Below are positions 39,601 to 52,400 of a stretch of DNA of 64,000 bases, piece by piece. Position numbers and translations under genes: made by a program. Position 1 is the first letter of the stretch. Each line of letters opens with the position of its first letter. The stretch comes from Mesaphorura yosii. Taxonomy: Eukaryota > Arthropoda > Collembola > Poduromorpha > Tullbergiidae. The stretch spans positions 1-64,000 of the forward strand of contig WIXG01000107.1 in NCBI GenBank assembly GCA_009869945.1, written 5' to 3'. The notes below the pieces were generated by a model that had not been told where the DNA came from, made no database searches, and worked only from the letters and a program-made list of their open reading frames with translations.

Positions 39601-42600
39601 AATAATGGAATCAAAATACTCTCCATTGTGCTGATCGCACACAAATCAACAACGACTGGTCTCCGGGCTTTGCTATTTTGAGAGGATGAGAGTGGGCGTG
39701 CCTTTTCCATATCCGAATCGCACTTAGGCGGCTCTGATTTCTCCTCTCTTTCACTGAGCTTGCCGTATTTTTCATGAATTCTACTGAATCATACGAAAAT
39801 GGAAATCACGATCGCCGGCTCTTTGTGAAAATTCGATATTTTATTGTCCATTTATAAAAATGGCTTTTATCCTGAAAAATTATTGAATTTTTTTCACTCA
39901 TCCTGTTCTGTGATTTACTACAAAGCAGTAGTATTTGCACATGTATCGTGCATTGTCAATTGTCATGCTGGAGCAGGAGCGCCTTTTTATGGCCAAACGG
40001 ACCTTGCATTAAGTACGTACGCTGATTATCTCTGTACAGGGCTAAAAATTGAGGTTGGCATACACAATTATGGACTAGTTGGATGTTTTTTTATTCATTC
40101 AAGTGGCTGACTTCGTGACACAATGCAGCAATACTTTTTTTATCACGCCGGATCACTTGTCCCTTCATTACCCTTTGTAGAAAATAATCGAATTTCTGCG
40201 CTTATATATTTATTGAGCCAAAGCAAAGCAAAGACTCCAGACATCACTGCCGCCAGAAAGCTTAACCTTTTGTCCTTCATGGTGTGTGCTTTGATTTCAT
40301 GTCCTCCGGCCAATGCGCTACACGATTGTCCTACGACCCAATGCCCAATGGGTTACGTTGCATTATCTTCTCATAGAGTAGCATGGTAAAAAGAGAAAGC
40401 AGATAAAATATAACTTGAAACATGGGATTATTGTTACTGCGGGGCAGATGCTCCCTCACTTACGGCAATTTCCGGAAGTCTAAATGTTGACTTATTTTTT
40501 ATCCCTCCGAATCATGCTGAGTGTGTTTCCGTCTGTTTCTTCCTGTTTGGTGATAAATTGTTGGCACTAGAAAGAAATCAGAGCCGGCGGAGTTACTAAC
40601 GACGAGCAACGTACGTACGAAGCTGAGCAAGTTCAAGTTGGAAGTTCCATACAGCTCGGCTCTTCGGATATCGTTTAATCCAGCTTCTGCATGATAGAAT
40701 ACTAACAATCAGTCACGTGGCTGTGGAGGCTTGCCGTTGCTGCTGCTAATTGTGGAAAGAAAACTAAACTAAAACTAATTATTCGCTCTATGTTATTAAA
40801 GCAAAACTTGAGCTCCACGACTCACCTGACCGGAAGCCGATCAAGCATACAGTTTACCGGACAATAGTACATGGTATAGGCGCAGATTCATAGACCTGGC
40901 ACAAATTGACGTCAAACCAGATCGCATAAGTCTTAAGACGACTGAGGCGTCATGTGGCGCAATTAGTGCAATCTTCTGCTGGATAAATTCGGAAGAATTT
41001 ATTTTCACAAACTCTGAATTTGACTCTATCCATTCCTATTATCTCTTCCTTTCCAATACAGCTTAATTACTCCACGTATATCACGAATCAGCCCCTCATT
41101 GTAAAGAGAAGTGCATTTCTTCCGTGAACTCACCAGCACTCAGCACTCGGAGTGAATAATACTGCACAGCACAACAAAGGTGCAGCTCCGAATAAGTTCC
41201 GTTTATGGCCTAGCAGTTTGGGAAACACAAATGTCTTTGTTCCGTCGGTTTTATGCTGTGTAATGCTCACCAATGAATAATAAAATCTTGAATCAAGACA
41301 TAAGGTGCAGTGTACCAACTAACAAAAGCACCAATGCGTTTGCTGCTCCTTGAGAATAACAAAAACAAAAATGAAGCCATTCCAAAAGAATACAAAATAA
41401 CGAAATTGTGAGAAACTGAAAAGAATTGAGTTGTTGTTTCAGACTGCAGTGCGAAGAATTCTGATAATCCGCCTTTCCGCAATTATATCACACGTGTGTC
41501 TAATTTTTTACGTGGTTGTTAATTCAGATTCACAATAAGGTGCAATTGCAGCGCGGAGATGATGAAGTAATTTACGTGACGCGCATTCAACCCAGCGCAG
41601 CCAGCGAAGAGACAGCATATGTCTCAATTCTGTCGTCTTGAGGTAAAAGTTCTTCACACAACAAAAGATTACATCAGAAACAATACCGTATGAGTCGGCT
41701 ATATTTTCCGCGTTCTGTTTCACGCACTGTGAGAACTCATTCCAGTAGCTCACCGAAGACCAAAGTGTTACCCGTCTAGTGTGCATTTTCGTATTGTGCG
41801 CTCGATACACATTCACAATTGTCTGTGTTTCTGCGTCTGTTGCTGTATTCTCATCGTCATTGTCGTCAGCATTAATTTTCCTTCTGAAAAGGATTTCAAG
41901 AATACGAATAAAAGGAAGGAGCAGCAAAAGGAACAATTCGTTCGATAGAATTATAGTTAATTTAAAATGAATTCAAGCATAATACCACTTGTGTTTTGTC
42001 ATTGTTGTTATTATGCTTTCATGCTTGAATATTTTAATCTTATTTGTTTGAAACGAACAACAATCAACTTCGGAGCTCTGAAACTGTGTGTGAAGTGAAG
42101 ATGTGAATTCGAAGTCTGATATCAAGGACTGAAGCCAAAAGGCACAGTATCCACTGGAGTTTACTGTCAAGCGCCTGCTAAAATGATTGAATCATTGTCT
42201 TAAAAAATTCATTGCGTCGTTCGCCAAATTTTGCGCTGACGCACCAAACCTGGGATGACTGGGGATATTTAAGGTTTTGCCTCGTTTGTAAAATAAATAA
42301 ACCTCACTATGCCGGTCCTTAACAAATACCTTGCCACATTTTGTGTTCCCTTGCCCCTGAAAGGCAGGCGAAACAGCTTATCAGGTACAGCAAGCCGAGT
42401 TTGGCATAAGTTTTAAGTACAAATGAACCATTCATTCAAACCATACTTACTACAACTAGCCATTATGGTACATTGTACGCGAGTGAGAAATGCAGAAAGC
42501 TATTTAAGCAGAGCAATACTTCAGTTCAGAGTGCCAATGCCAGACCAGCGCTCGTGAATGATCTCCTCAGTCATATTCGATTCATTTTGGTGTGTATCAA

Positions 42601-45423
42601 TGACATGATACCTTTTATTTAATCATTCATTACTCACCTATTCTTCTCGCTTTGTCGATTCTGCTTTAAACACGAACTGCGTCGCATTTTATTAGTACCT
42701 GGATTCTTCCAGTACAATGCACGGAGCCCTTTTCACCCCACCCGTATTGTACGCGTGTTTTGTACGCTTTTGTCCAGAGCACAATAACAGCAGGGATAAC
42801 TCACACAGAAAACAAAGCGAGAAGAAAAGGCTTCTTTTCGAAGCGTATAAAAATTATTTCAATTGAAAATCCAGTCCTTTTGCAGGATTCTCCTCCTTTT
42901 TCTAGTTAAATGTCACTTTCGGGGCCCTGCTTGGCCAACGCTCGTCGCTCACTTTCGCCCTGGCACGGAACTCCAAACGGGTCGTTCATGATGCATTGCT
43001 TAAGGCATGATCAACGTAGTGAATTAGGCGACGTGAAAGGTCAAGCCGTGTGGAACCCATTTAGTTACGATTCTCCAATTCGCACTAGAACTACTGTACA
43101 AAGGTATTCAATTCATTCATGAGTTTTTCGGTTCATTCATTCCATGAAGTGTGACTCTAGTGTTTATGTCCCTCTTTTGTGCCCCGCACTATGGTCATTT
43201 GCTCGGCCATACATTGTACATTGTGCCTCTGACTACCTTTTTCCGCATGGCATTAACTCAAAATTCCATTCTTTCTAAATAATTTTCGTTTTCCATTTTT
43301 TATACCATTTTGAATCCGCTCGTTTCTCCCTTTGTGCAGGATTTGTACAAGTCCTCGTCGTCGTTTCATTTCGTTTGAGATTTGAACCATTCATCCTTTA
43401 TGCACATATCATATCATACACGTATTGATCTCCATTTATGCCTGCGTGGACCCTTTTGTTCTTTTCAAAAGCGAGAGGATCAAACGTAGCACACAATTCC
43501 AAGCAAACGTCCCATCATGATTCATTAGACACCTTCAACTCACTCATCGTGTATGATAAAGCACGACTTAAATACTTTGTTTTCTCGCTGGCGCTGAAGA
43601 GTTGCCTGCGGATTACGGTGTAGTATAAATCTGGGCGCAGTAATCCTCAACAAATAAGTTTGTTTGCAGACGCTCAAAACACAGGCTTGTCTTTTAGTAT
43701 TTCGTAACCAATCCAATTCATGAATCGAGAGTCGCGACCCCGCATTGCAGGTGAACGCGTAGAAATGAAATACTTTCATTGACCACGGACTTTATCGTGA
43801 CTACTTGCCAATTTTGAACGCGTGAGAGAAGTTGGACATTGTCTTGCTCGTGCCACTCTTATAAAAGATACGAAGCCTTGTCAGTTTTGACTAGTAATTG
43901 TAAAATTAATTCTTTAAGAAATATGAATGAACAGGGAATGGCACGAGCATCAAATTAATCATTTTGCTGTCTATTAATATGCAAAACGATTCATATAATT
44001 GAGTCCACCTGAATAGCGGACAAGAATGATTACGTTTTAACTGTCAACCACAATAAATGCTTGAATACACGAATAAAAGTCTAAAGAATAGATGCGACGG
44101 TTCGTCCTACATCTTAATTTGACAATTGGTACAAAAGCGATTCAATGCGAGAGGAATTAAAAGAAATTGGAGATGTCATGAGCGATTCCAGCCTCCTCGT
44201 CAATCCCTTCACTGCCAGCGCCAACCAGTCCCACGATTTGTCCATCCTCGATCCAACATATTTGCAGGCCACGCACAATGACATAAAGTTGACTCATCGA
44301 TATCAGTTTCGCGTTTAAGTGATCTTCTATTCTTCAACGCAAATGGGAAAGTCCGTTTCGAATTTTTGGTGTGTCTGAAAGAATTTGATTGAATTGCTGA
44401 TTTCATGATATTGAAATAATGGAGATTGGTTATTTTTCCAACTCGTGCCTTACGTTTACAATAAAGTCTGATTCTTTTCATAAACCACAAAAGTACGACT
44501 ACAGCAGAATGAGATTCATATTCGCGATAACGCACGCCATTCGTCGTAATAATGGTCCGTCTATTTTTAAACTTCAATAACAGTCAGCCTCGGATAGTGC
44601 AACAATGCACTGTTGTTAATAATCTCAAGAAATTCCGTGCAATGGAAAGAGTTATGACAGATTGAAGGTTAAGATATTACGGCCACGGCACGGTGCATTG
44701 TGCCTTATGCGCGGCTCATCCACACACAGTTTGCCCTGTCGAAGCTGTTTGAGTAATCAAAGGCTGTCATATTCAATTTCATGCTGTAAATTCATTATGA
44801 ATAGATTTTTTATACTGAATTTCCTTTATTTATTGTAATGAAATGAATACGATGTTGATATGATAATATAATTTTATTATGGGGCAATTGTTGCAGACTC
44901 ATATTCAATTGAAGGGTTCATCATCTTCATACTCCTTTTCCTAATTCAAAGGGAAGAGAGAAAGGAGTATGCGAGTGCTTGACGGGCTGCGATAAACGTG
45001 TTGATGTTGATGTGGATTTACCCAGAGCTCATTCGGGATTTACGCGAGATCTGCGATACAGTCTCACTCCCATCGCGTGATTTGAGTGCCTGTAATTAAA
45101 TCATAACCCAGCAACCATATTTCATTAAGTTATTAGTTTAAGCTCAGAGAGGATTCAGTCTTCAATCCACTACAATAACCAGTAATGGCAAAATGATCCG
45201 AGTTATGTCAAATGTGGTTAACGGGCAACTCTTTCTCCTCACTCTCACAGCAGTTATGAAAAGAGGTCTCAAGTATTTTCATTACACGGTTGGTTAAATA
45301 ATTAATAATTGAAGTGCGCTTATTATGGGCGCCAGTAAGCCTTTCGATTAACCCTATTAAATCTGGTTGAGAGAGAGTTTATCGAGTGGCCTTTTTAAAC
45401 TTTTTTACATTGGAGAGCGGGGA

Positions 45424-46083
45424 ATGTTTTCCTTTAATTTTTCGATTAAACACGTATTTCAGTGCATTTTCAGCTCTTGTGCACGTCAAATAACAACAAA
45501 ATCCTTTAATTTCTTCAAAGGGATTTTCGATAATAGGCCTGGAGTGGGTATTGAACATTTTCTGTCGAGAGAAACACATCGGTTCATATCAGACGAGGCG
45601 TATTGCAATATGAGCTCGATACGATATGCAGTGTTGATTAGAAACTGTCAAACCGAGAACACCTGGCCGTCTTCTCCGTTGCGCTGTTATTTAACGAGCT
45701 TTGTCCTGCCAGGGATTGAGCGGACGCGCATTTCGTTGAACCAGATTTCGGAGGACTGTGGCCATGGTTCGATTCAGTCTGACAATGGTCATTACACTAC
45801 ACTTTTTATTGAAGTCACCTTTTGTGAGACGAAGAATCATCATTACAATCACAATCACAAAGTCATTACCTTACCAAATGGAAATGAATATTCACGCTGC
45901 TGCTTTCACAATGGACACAATATACAATGCAGCAACAATGCAATCAACAATGGAAGAAAGACGGACAAACATTTCTTAAATACGAGTAAATCTTTTCCTG
46001 TGTACGTATGGATGATATTCTTACGCTTTTTGTTCCCATACAATATTCTTGAGGATTTCAATTCGTCTCATTGTGTACTTTAA
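45424..46083 (+). other. Long lone ORF of unknown status (219 codons)
   Basis: An ATG at 45424 (open further back to 45367) begins a frame without stops to TAA at 46081-46083. The product starts MFSFNFSIKHVF and contains an Asn/His-rich middle (YNHNHK, NGHNIQC), with no signal, domain or repeat that I recognise. With roughly 6% stop codons expected in such DNA, a run of this length is unusual. The amino-acid composition does not look like a conserved protein, and no splice or promoter context supports it. It may be a lineage-specific gene, a long exon, or chance. Confidence 0.2.
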
Positions 46084-47907
46084 AGTGTAGGCTATGGACT
46101 ACGGGTCCATGGTCATGGTGCAATGGTGCTGCGTATTAGCGTATTGTACTGTCATGCATTGCCGATTGTCCAGCACTGCATCTCGTGCAATGGATTTGAG
46201 AGTGAGAAGATTCGACTCGGCTCGTCCTCGTTAGACGAGCTGGAAGCGCAACACAAAGCAGCAGCAGACAGAAAGGAGTATCTTCTGGTTTGGTTCATCG
46301 CCTGTCCGTGAGCATTGACCAATTGTATTGTGTTACATATTTTTGTATTTTGTGGACCGTGCATGAACTGCTTTGAAGAAAGGAAGAATGGGAGAATGCA
46401 GCTCGGAAAATGAAAACTTGACTTAAGCCTCTTCTTTTCCCGTGCTTGAAAAGTTCAAATCCATTTTCCAATTCATCTTCACATCCTCTCATCCACCCAT
46501 TCCTCTTGTACTCACTCTTTCTTGCAGAAAGAAAGGGATTGCGAGTGTAATACGCTCACAGCTCGCGTCGGAAGCATTCCATTGACTGGCTAAGGCATTG
46601 CATTCTTGAGAAACTAAACCGGGAATAATCTCCTGGGTCAAGCCGTACAAAATCAAAATACAAAAATGAGCCCGACAGAGTTATACGCACTGTTACTCTG
46701 GATTGACAAAGACCGTGACCCGTGTCGGCCAGACATGCCTTTGACTTCGAGTCGTATTTAAAAGGACGAAAGAGTTAATCAAGAACGATTGGATCAGCAA
46801 AAGGCGTTCAAATGGAGGGCTTTCCAATTTTAACAAGCTAAAACATTGGCACATGATCAAACAGTCGTGCATGACGGTAATTAGGATGTCATTTTCGCAA
46901 TCGCAGAATGCATAAAAGGAACAAATCGCGCACTGCCAGCCACCAGCACTGCGCAGCAAACCTGCAGTGCGATCAGCGACGTAGAGCCATGGCTCGACCA
47001 AGACCAAAAGAACAAGAGAGAAAAGAGCGATATTCACATCACATCTTGCGTGTAGCAAGAAGAAATGGTATAATAACAAATTCAAAGTTTACGCCTCTTT
47101 TGTACTTTATCTTTAGTTTCTATTGGTTTTCAGCATAGAATCGAAGACCAACCCATCCATTACGTACTACACATGATCTGCGCTGTGCTCTCCACTGCTA
47201 CGCAAACATTGTCATTATATTATTACATAATAACCACTTTTGTCCCCTGAATTGGGTTGTAATGTTATGAAATCACTTATTTCACCATCGTGCTGGAGTC
47301 TGCGACTATATTAATTATTGATCGTAAATAAAATAATTTCTCCACTTCGTTTCCGCGTACTGTTTACTGTTTTCCCTGCATGCATGTGTGAAGAAGTTTT
47401 CTGACTGATAGAACTGATACCGATGTTATGCGATTCCCAATTGTAATTTCTTGATACATGTTAATGCCAAAAACAAGGTACGTCGCGTGAGTGAGTCCTA
47501 AGCGAAATCCGCCAGCATTGTGAAGCTTTTGGGAAGGCGAGGAGCATGCCAATTGCCGTTGCCCGGCCTCTGGCATCCTACCACCCTTTTTCTCGTCCCC
47601 GTTGAATTTCGGTTGGCTGTTGAAAGTTTCACGGCATTAAAGGCACGTATCTGGTTTCCAACAGGGAATGTAAGCAGTGAAGGTACATTTCTGCATGAAG
47701 AAGCTACAACACATGTTTTCACACTCAATTTTCAGCATCGCGCAGTAAAGGTACCTGTACCAGCACAAAAACCACTTCATTCCAATTTAGTATCTTCTGT
47801 AGTTACCTGCTTCTGTTGCTTACTGCTATCTCGCTCTCGACCCGTGCGTGTGTAAGTGTGTACTAATTACATCGCAGTCCTACCTCCGCCGAACAGGATT
47901 ATTCGGA

Positions 47908-47923
47908 ACGCGTACGTACGCGT
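47908..47923. repeat. 16-bp perfect palindrome
   Basis: ACGCGTACGTACGCGT is its own reverse complement. It is built from CpG-containing steps in otherwise AT-rich non-coding DNA, about 1.5 kb upstream of Sox21b copy B. It could be a dimeric factor site or chance. Confidence 0.6.
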
Positions 47924-48540
47924 CTCAAAATTTCTCATTGTTGACGGTGATTGAGCAAAGGCAAAGGACAACTTCTTTACATCGTCGTTCAGGAACACAA
48001 TACGCTTGGCTCTGATTATTCTCATTATTCTTCCAACATTGTCATAAAGTTCAGAAGCTCCACAATGCAACATTACATTGCCACCATCTAAAAATCACAA
48101 TCGCACCGACGTGCTCGGAATTTTACGTCGAAAGCCAAGAATTAGAAGCAGAATAGAATAAATTAATAACAAACCACATTTTTCTAGCACAGCACAAACA
48201 CTTAATCATAAGCGAGTGTCATCCATTACAATCAAATCAAAGCAGTTCTCTATTGTGAACTTTGGTAATATTTATGATCTTGTGTTCAAATTCCCCATTG
48301 CAGTGTTAATAAAGCTATCTTCGAATTGTGATATTAACATTAATTTATGACACGATTTTTTCTCACTTTCAAAGAAATCTTGGGTGAATGAGATTTATTA
48401 CCTCGACCGAAATAAAGCGTGAGAAAATATTTAAGCAAAGTGACTGCTGGCTTTGTGGATATTTGAGTTGTAAGCTTCATTTGTGTGCGCGTGTTAGCAT
48501 TATTACATTGCCGAGCAGCATTAACAGTTCAATCGCGGCA

Positions 48541-49458
48541 AAGTAAGCGAGAAGCGAGGCAATCAGGACAATTAAGATCCATTGTGAGGAAAGAGCGCAA
48601 CGTAATTAAGTGAATTTTCCAGGCTCCGACAGGTAAGTCGACCCTTTTAAATTTTGCTATTCCAAATTCAAGAAGAGTTGGCTGCAGTGCTGTTCCGAAA
48701 AGTTGAGTTTAATTGCGTAACGAGACCAGAGACCGTAAGCCATGAGCAAAGATCAAATATTTATGCTCGGTCTTTTGTAGCATAGCATAGCGTGATCGGT
48801 ACAGAAAGAGTACAATCGCGCATAATTGAATTGAAATATTCATTATAACATTTAACGTTGTGTGATTTTATAATTTGTTTGCCAAACAATAGATTTCATT
48901 CGACGAGCATCCAGCATCCAACTACGATTGAAGTTGAGTCGTACTACGCGTGTTAAAAATTCAAATCAAATACAAAGACCCAAATCACAGAAGAGCACAG
49001 ATCGACACGCAACAACGCAACGCGAATTAACTCGGCAGTTTTGAATTGAATTCACAGCAGTCAACTCAAGTTTGTCCCTCGACGCAACGACGACGGCGGC
49101 ATCGACATCTACGGCAGCATTTACTCAAGACAAACAGCTCGAATCACTGTAAAATCAGGCGAAAATAAGCGTGGATACAAGAATATATTAAATTACAATT
49201 AAACAAAAGCGAGGATAAAGCCACCCTCGTTTCTTACTCCTCGATTTTAAAAACGTACACGGCACAGTGTGAACTCTGAATGCAGCAGTGTAAATACACT
49301 TTGTGAACAATAAGCATCTGATAATTGAATTGTGAACAGCAACTGCGGAACAAAAGAGTGAGAAGAGAATTCCCGCTAGACAATTTGTTGGTCGCTGTGT
49401 GTTATGTCAGCAATAATTGAATAATAAAGTAAGGTACGTGGAAAGCCCGCTATTCAGA
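48541..49458 (+). promoter_or_regulatory. Leader region of Sox21b copy B
   Basis: A near-perfect donor (CCGACAG|GTAAGTCG at 48633) could end a non-coding first exon. The acceptor would be ATTCAG (49452-49457), one base before the copy-B ATG, making an 825-bp 5'UTR intron. Alternatively, the GC-richer block at 49080-49120 (GACGACGGCGGCATCGAC) is transcribed leader. Copy A has the same AG|aATGTGTGA context, which favours a shared 5'UTR intron. The transcription start is not identifiable. Confidence 0.4.
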
Positions 49459-52400
49459 ATGTGTGAAGATAACTTATCAAATTACAGTAGCAAATTACAA
49501 AGCTACACGCACGACCTGTCATCTCGAATTTCACATGGTGGCAGTGGTGGTGGAAACGGAGGACTCATTTCGCTGGCTTCTCACCACGGACTCCCGCCAA
49601 CAGCGTCCCTCATGTCGCACCACCTCAGTTCTATGGGACACCACCATCTGCATCACGCCGCGGCGGCTGTTGCTGGCGTCAATCTGACACCGCCAAGTTC
49701 CTCTTCGGGGTCCTCGTCGGGGCTCATGAGCCCGCAAGGACATCATCACTCAAACCACATTGGAAGTACCAACGGTGGGTACGGAAGCATGGGAATGAAC
49801 CATGGCAAGAGCGGCAAGATGTCGAAAGACGGCGGACTCCTGGGGCTTTCACCAGGTGAAGATCACATTAAACGGCCCATGAACGCGTTCATGGTTTGGT
49901 CGCGGATGCAGAGACGTAAAATTGCGCAAGAAAATCCCAAAATGCACAACTCCGAAATAAGCAAAAGGCTGGGCGCGGAGTGGAAACTTCTGACGGAAGA
50001 CGAAAAGCGTCCGTTCATTGACGAAGCCAAGCGGCTTCGCGCTCAGCACATGAAGGATCACCCGGATTATAAGTACCGACCAAGACGAAAACCAAAAACA
50101 CTGAAAAAGGAAGGCTACCCGTACTCGTTTCCTTACCCGTCGGTGCCAATGGAGGCTTTAAGAGGTAAGAACCCAATAATTTCTGCGTACTATTCTTTAT
50201 CGTATTATTATTTGATACTGCATGCTCATCAAATTCCAGTTTCCCAGAAAAATCTTACACAATTGTTGAAATTGCTTGTTGAGTTTCTCAACAGCATTAT
50301 TAAATTATGACTGCCCTCCAAAGCCGAAGACAATATGAATTTCTTAATGCACATTCACTTTAGTTGTGAAGTGCAATTTATGATAGTTCACCAGAATCGT
50401 TTGAAATTCCTTAAAATAATGTAAGGCAAAGGGCATGATGGGAATAAATTCCAAAAAAGGAATTTTTAACATTTTTAAAATTCAACGCGACGTGAGAAGC
50501 AGTTTCACAGTGTGAGTGCTTAGCCGAACATCTTGAGAACCAGAACCTTGTGCTGTGTTATGGCAAGCAAGATCTTTGACAAGAAGGCCCTCCTTCATCG
50601 TGATCTTAAGGTGGTATGATTGAGAGAGAAAAATGTTCAAGTACGCATTGGAATTTCCATTCACAACGACGAAACTCACAATCAATTTTTTCATCATCAT
50701 CTGCTCCGAGAGGACAAGCAGTCTTGAGCCAGTTAGGCAGATCCCGAATTGTTCTTATGCAATTGACTTTTCCCTTTTCCTTCCAAGTCCCATACATCGC
50801 GCTTGGGTACAGATAAAAGCGAGGAATAATGCGAGTAGAAATATTTCTTAATGGAAATGGGACCTCTTTTGTATAAGTAAGCGTTATCGCTGCTCCTCAG
50901 GTTTTGTGTGTTTGTTGTATTTTAAGGTGAGTTCGGTTTATTTGAAGCAGAAGAATGAAAGAGAAAAAAGTTCATTTTAGTCATTGTTGGAGTTGAACTC
51001 AGCATGTCATTGATTTCTTCACACCATGCAAGTGTCTCAGTTTGCCATCTCACGTTTAACCCGCACCGTGCACACAAAGTACGGACCTTTTCCTCTCGTA
51101 CCCACAACAATGATTATAATAAGTTTCCTTGTGTGCCGTTGTCAGACGTCCCCTCGCAATGTTTATTCTGGTAGTAAATGGAACAACAGTTTAGTCATGG
51201 CCCGGCCAGGTATTCGCATATCTCGCCGAATCTCTTTCGGAGGACCGCAGGATTTATGTTTGTTGTAATGAATGCGAGAGGCAAGAGTCAAGTCAGAAAG
51301 TCCTCCGGATCCCTTTGTTGAAAGATTCTTCCGTGACATTACGCATTACATGCGTTGTACGCGCAAAGCCTGTAAGTCTGAGTAAGTAGACAAAAAATTC
51401 AGTCCTGCCAGCCAGCTTGGCTCCCCTTCAAATTCCAGGGCTACCGGTCCATGCCGTCTTGCTCGGGAAGGCAGCAGCAGAAGAGATTCCATTCACGACT
51501 CACAAAAAATGAAAGAAACATTCAAAGTGTCCAGTACGTATTATTGTAATGCTGCCTATCTCTCTCCCGACTCGCATGATCAAAATTCCTCATTTTTTAT
51601 AATCACATGCGAAGCTACAATACAAAGTCTCAAATATATTACCATAATAATGTTTTATTACATTTTAAAACATTTGTATCGGGCTCTGGACATAAAAAAA
51701 TCCCATTTTTCTGTCCTTGCTGCTCTTTGTGTGGTTCAGCTGAAGTCAGTCATAAAGCCTGCTCACAAGAACCAGTAAGGAACTAATCATTCGTGAATAA
51801 CTTTGCCTTCTTTCCAAAGCACAGTCACTGCCAAAGCCAAAGTCAAACCCTTTCTTCACAAATGTTGATTTCGAACGAATCCTTTCTCATTCTCTCAAGT
51901 AAAATTTGACAAATCTTTAAAAATCCTGATCCAGATTATTTGAACAACAAATCGTACACCCTATCACACAATGCACGGCGAGGCATGATAAATTCTTGGC
52001 GCGTCTTAGCTTGAGACTTTATTCAAACCCGTTTTTGTGCTTTAACCCCACGATCGGAACTTGTTCATTTTTTCACCCGACCGTATCGCGTATCATTTTT
52101 CATGTGTTAAGTGCACATCGTGTCGGCCGTGTTGAAGTCGAGCTGATACTCTTGTTGAGTTTGTGAGTTCAAGTTGACTTGACACGCCTGGCATGGGTCT
52201 GCGTGAGAAAAGTCCCTCACTGCGTGTGTGTCATGCATACGTGAGCTCTCAACGGCGGACTCTCGTGGATCGCGGTTCACTGCGAACCCAAACTGGAACA
52301 GCAGGAGATGAGTTAGAAAGTCATCTAATTACCAGTGAATTATCTCAGAGTTCGACAGGACAGCCGAGGCAGGCTCGCACAAGTATGGCGCAGTTTGAAC

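Larger units (their letters stand above)
24638..48632. other. ~24-kb non-coding stretch between the two Sox21b copies
   Basis: After the copy-A 3' UTR (AATAAA 24780-24785) I find no exon with domain content, splice pairing or recognisable homology on either strand until the copy-B leader. ORFs here are mostly short and compositionally random; one exception (45424-46083) is listed. I see no transposon ends. There are many short A/T-rich words, ATTCATTCA-type runs, small palindromes (47908-47923) and ACAAT/ATTGT words, as expected of a large regulatory region. This function is inferred from the lack of genes and the position. Confidence 0.5.
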
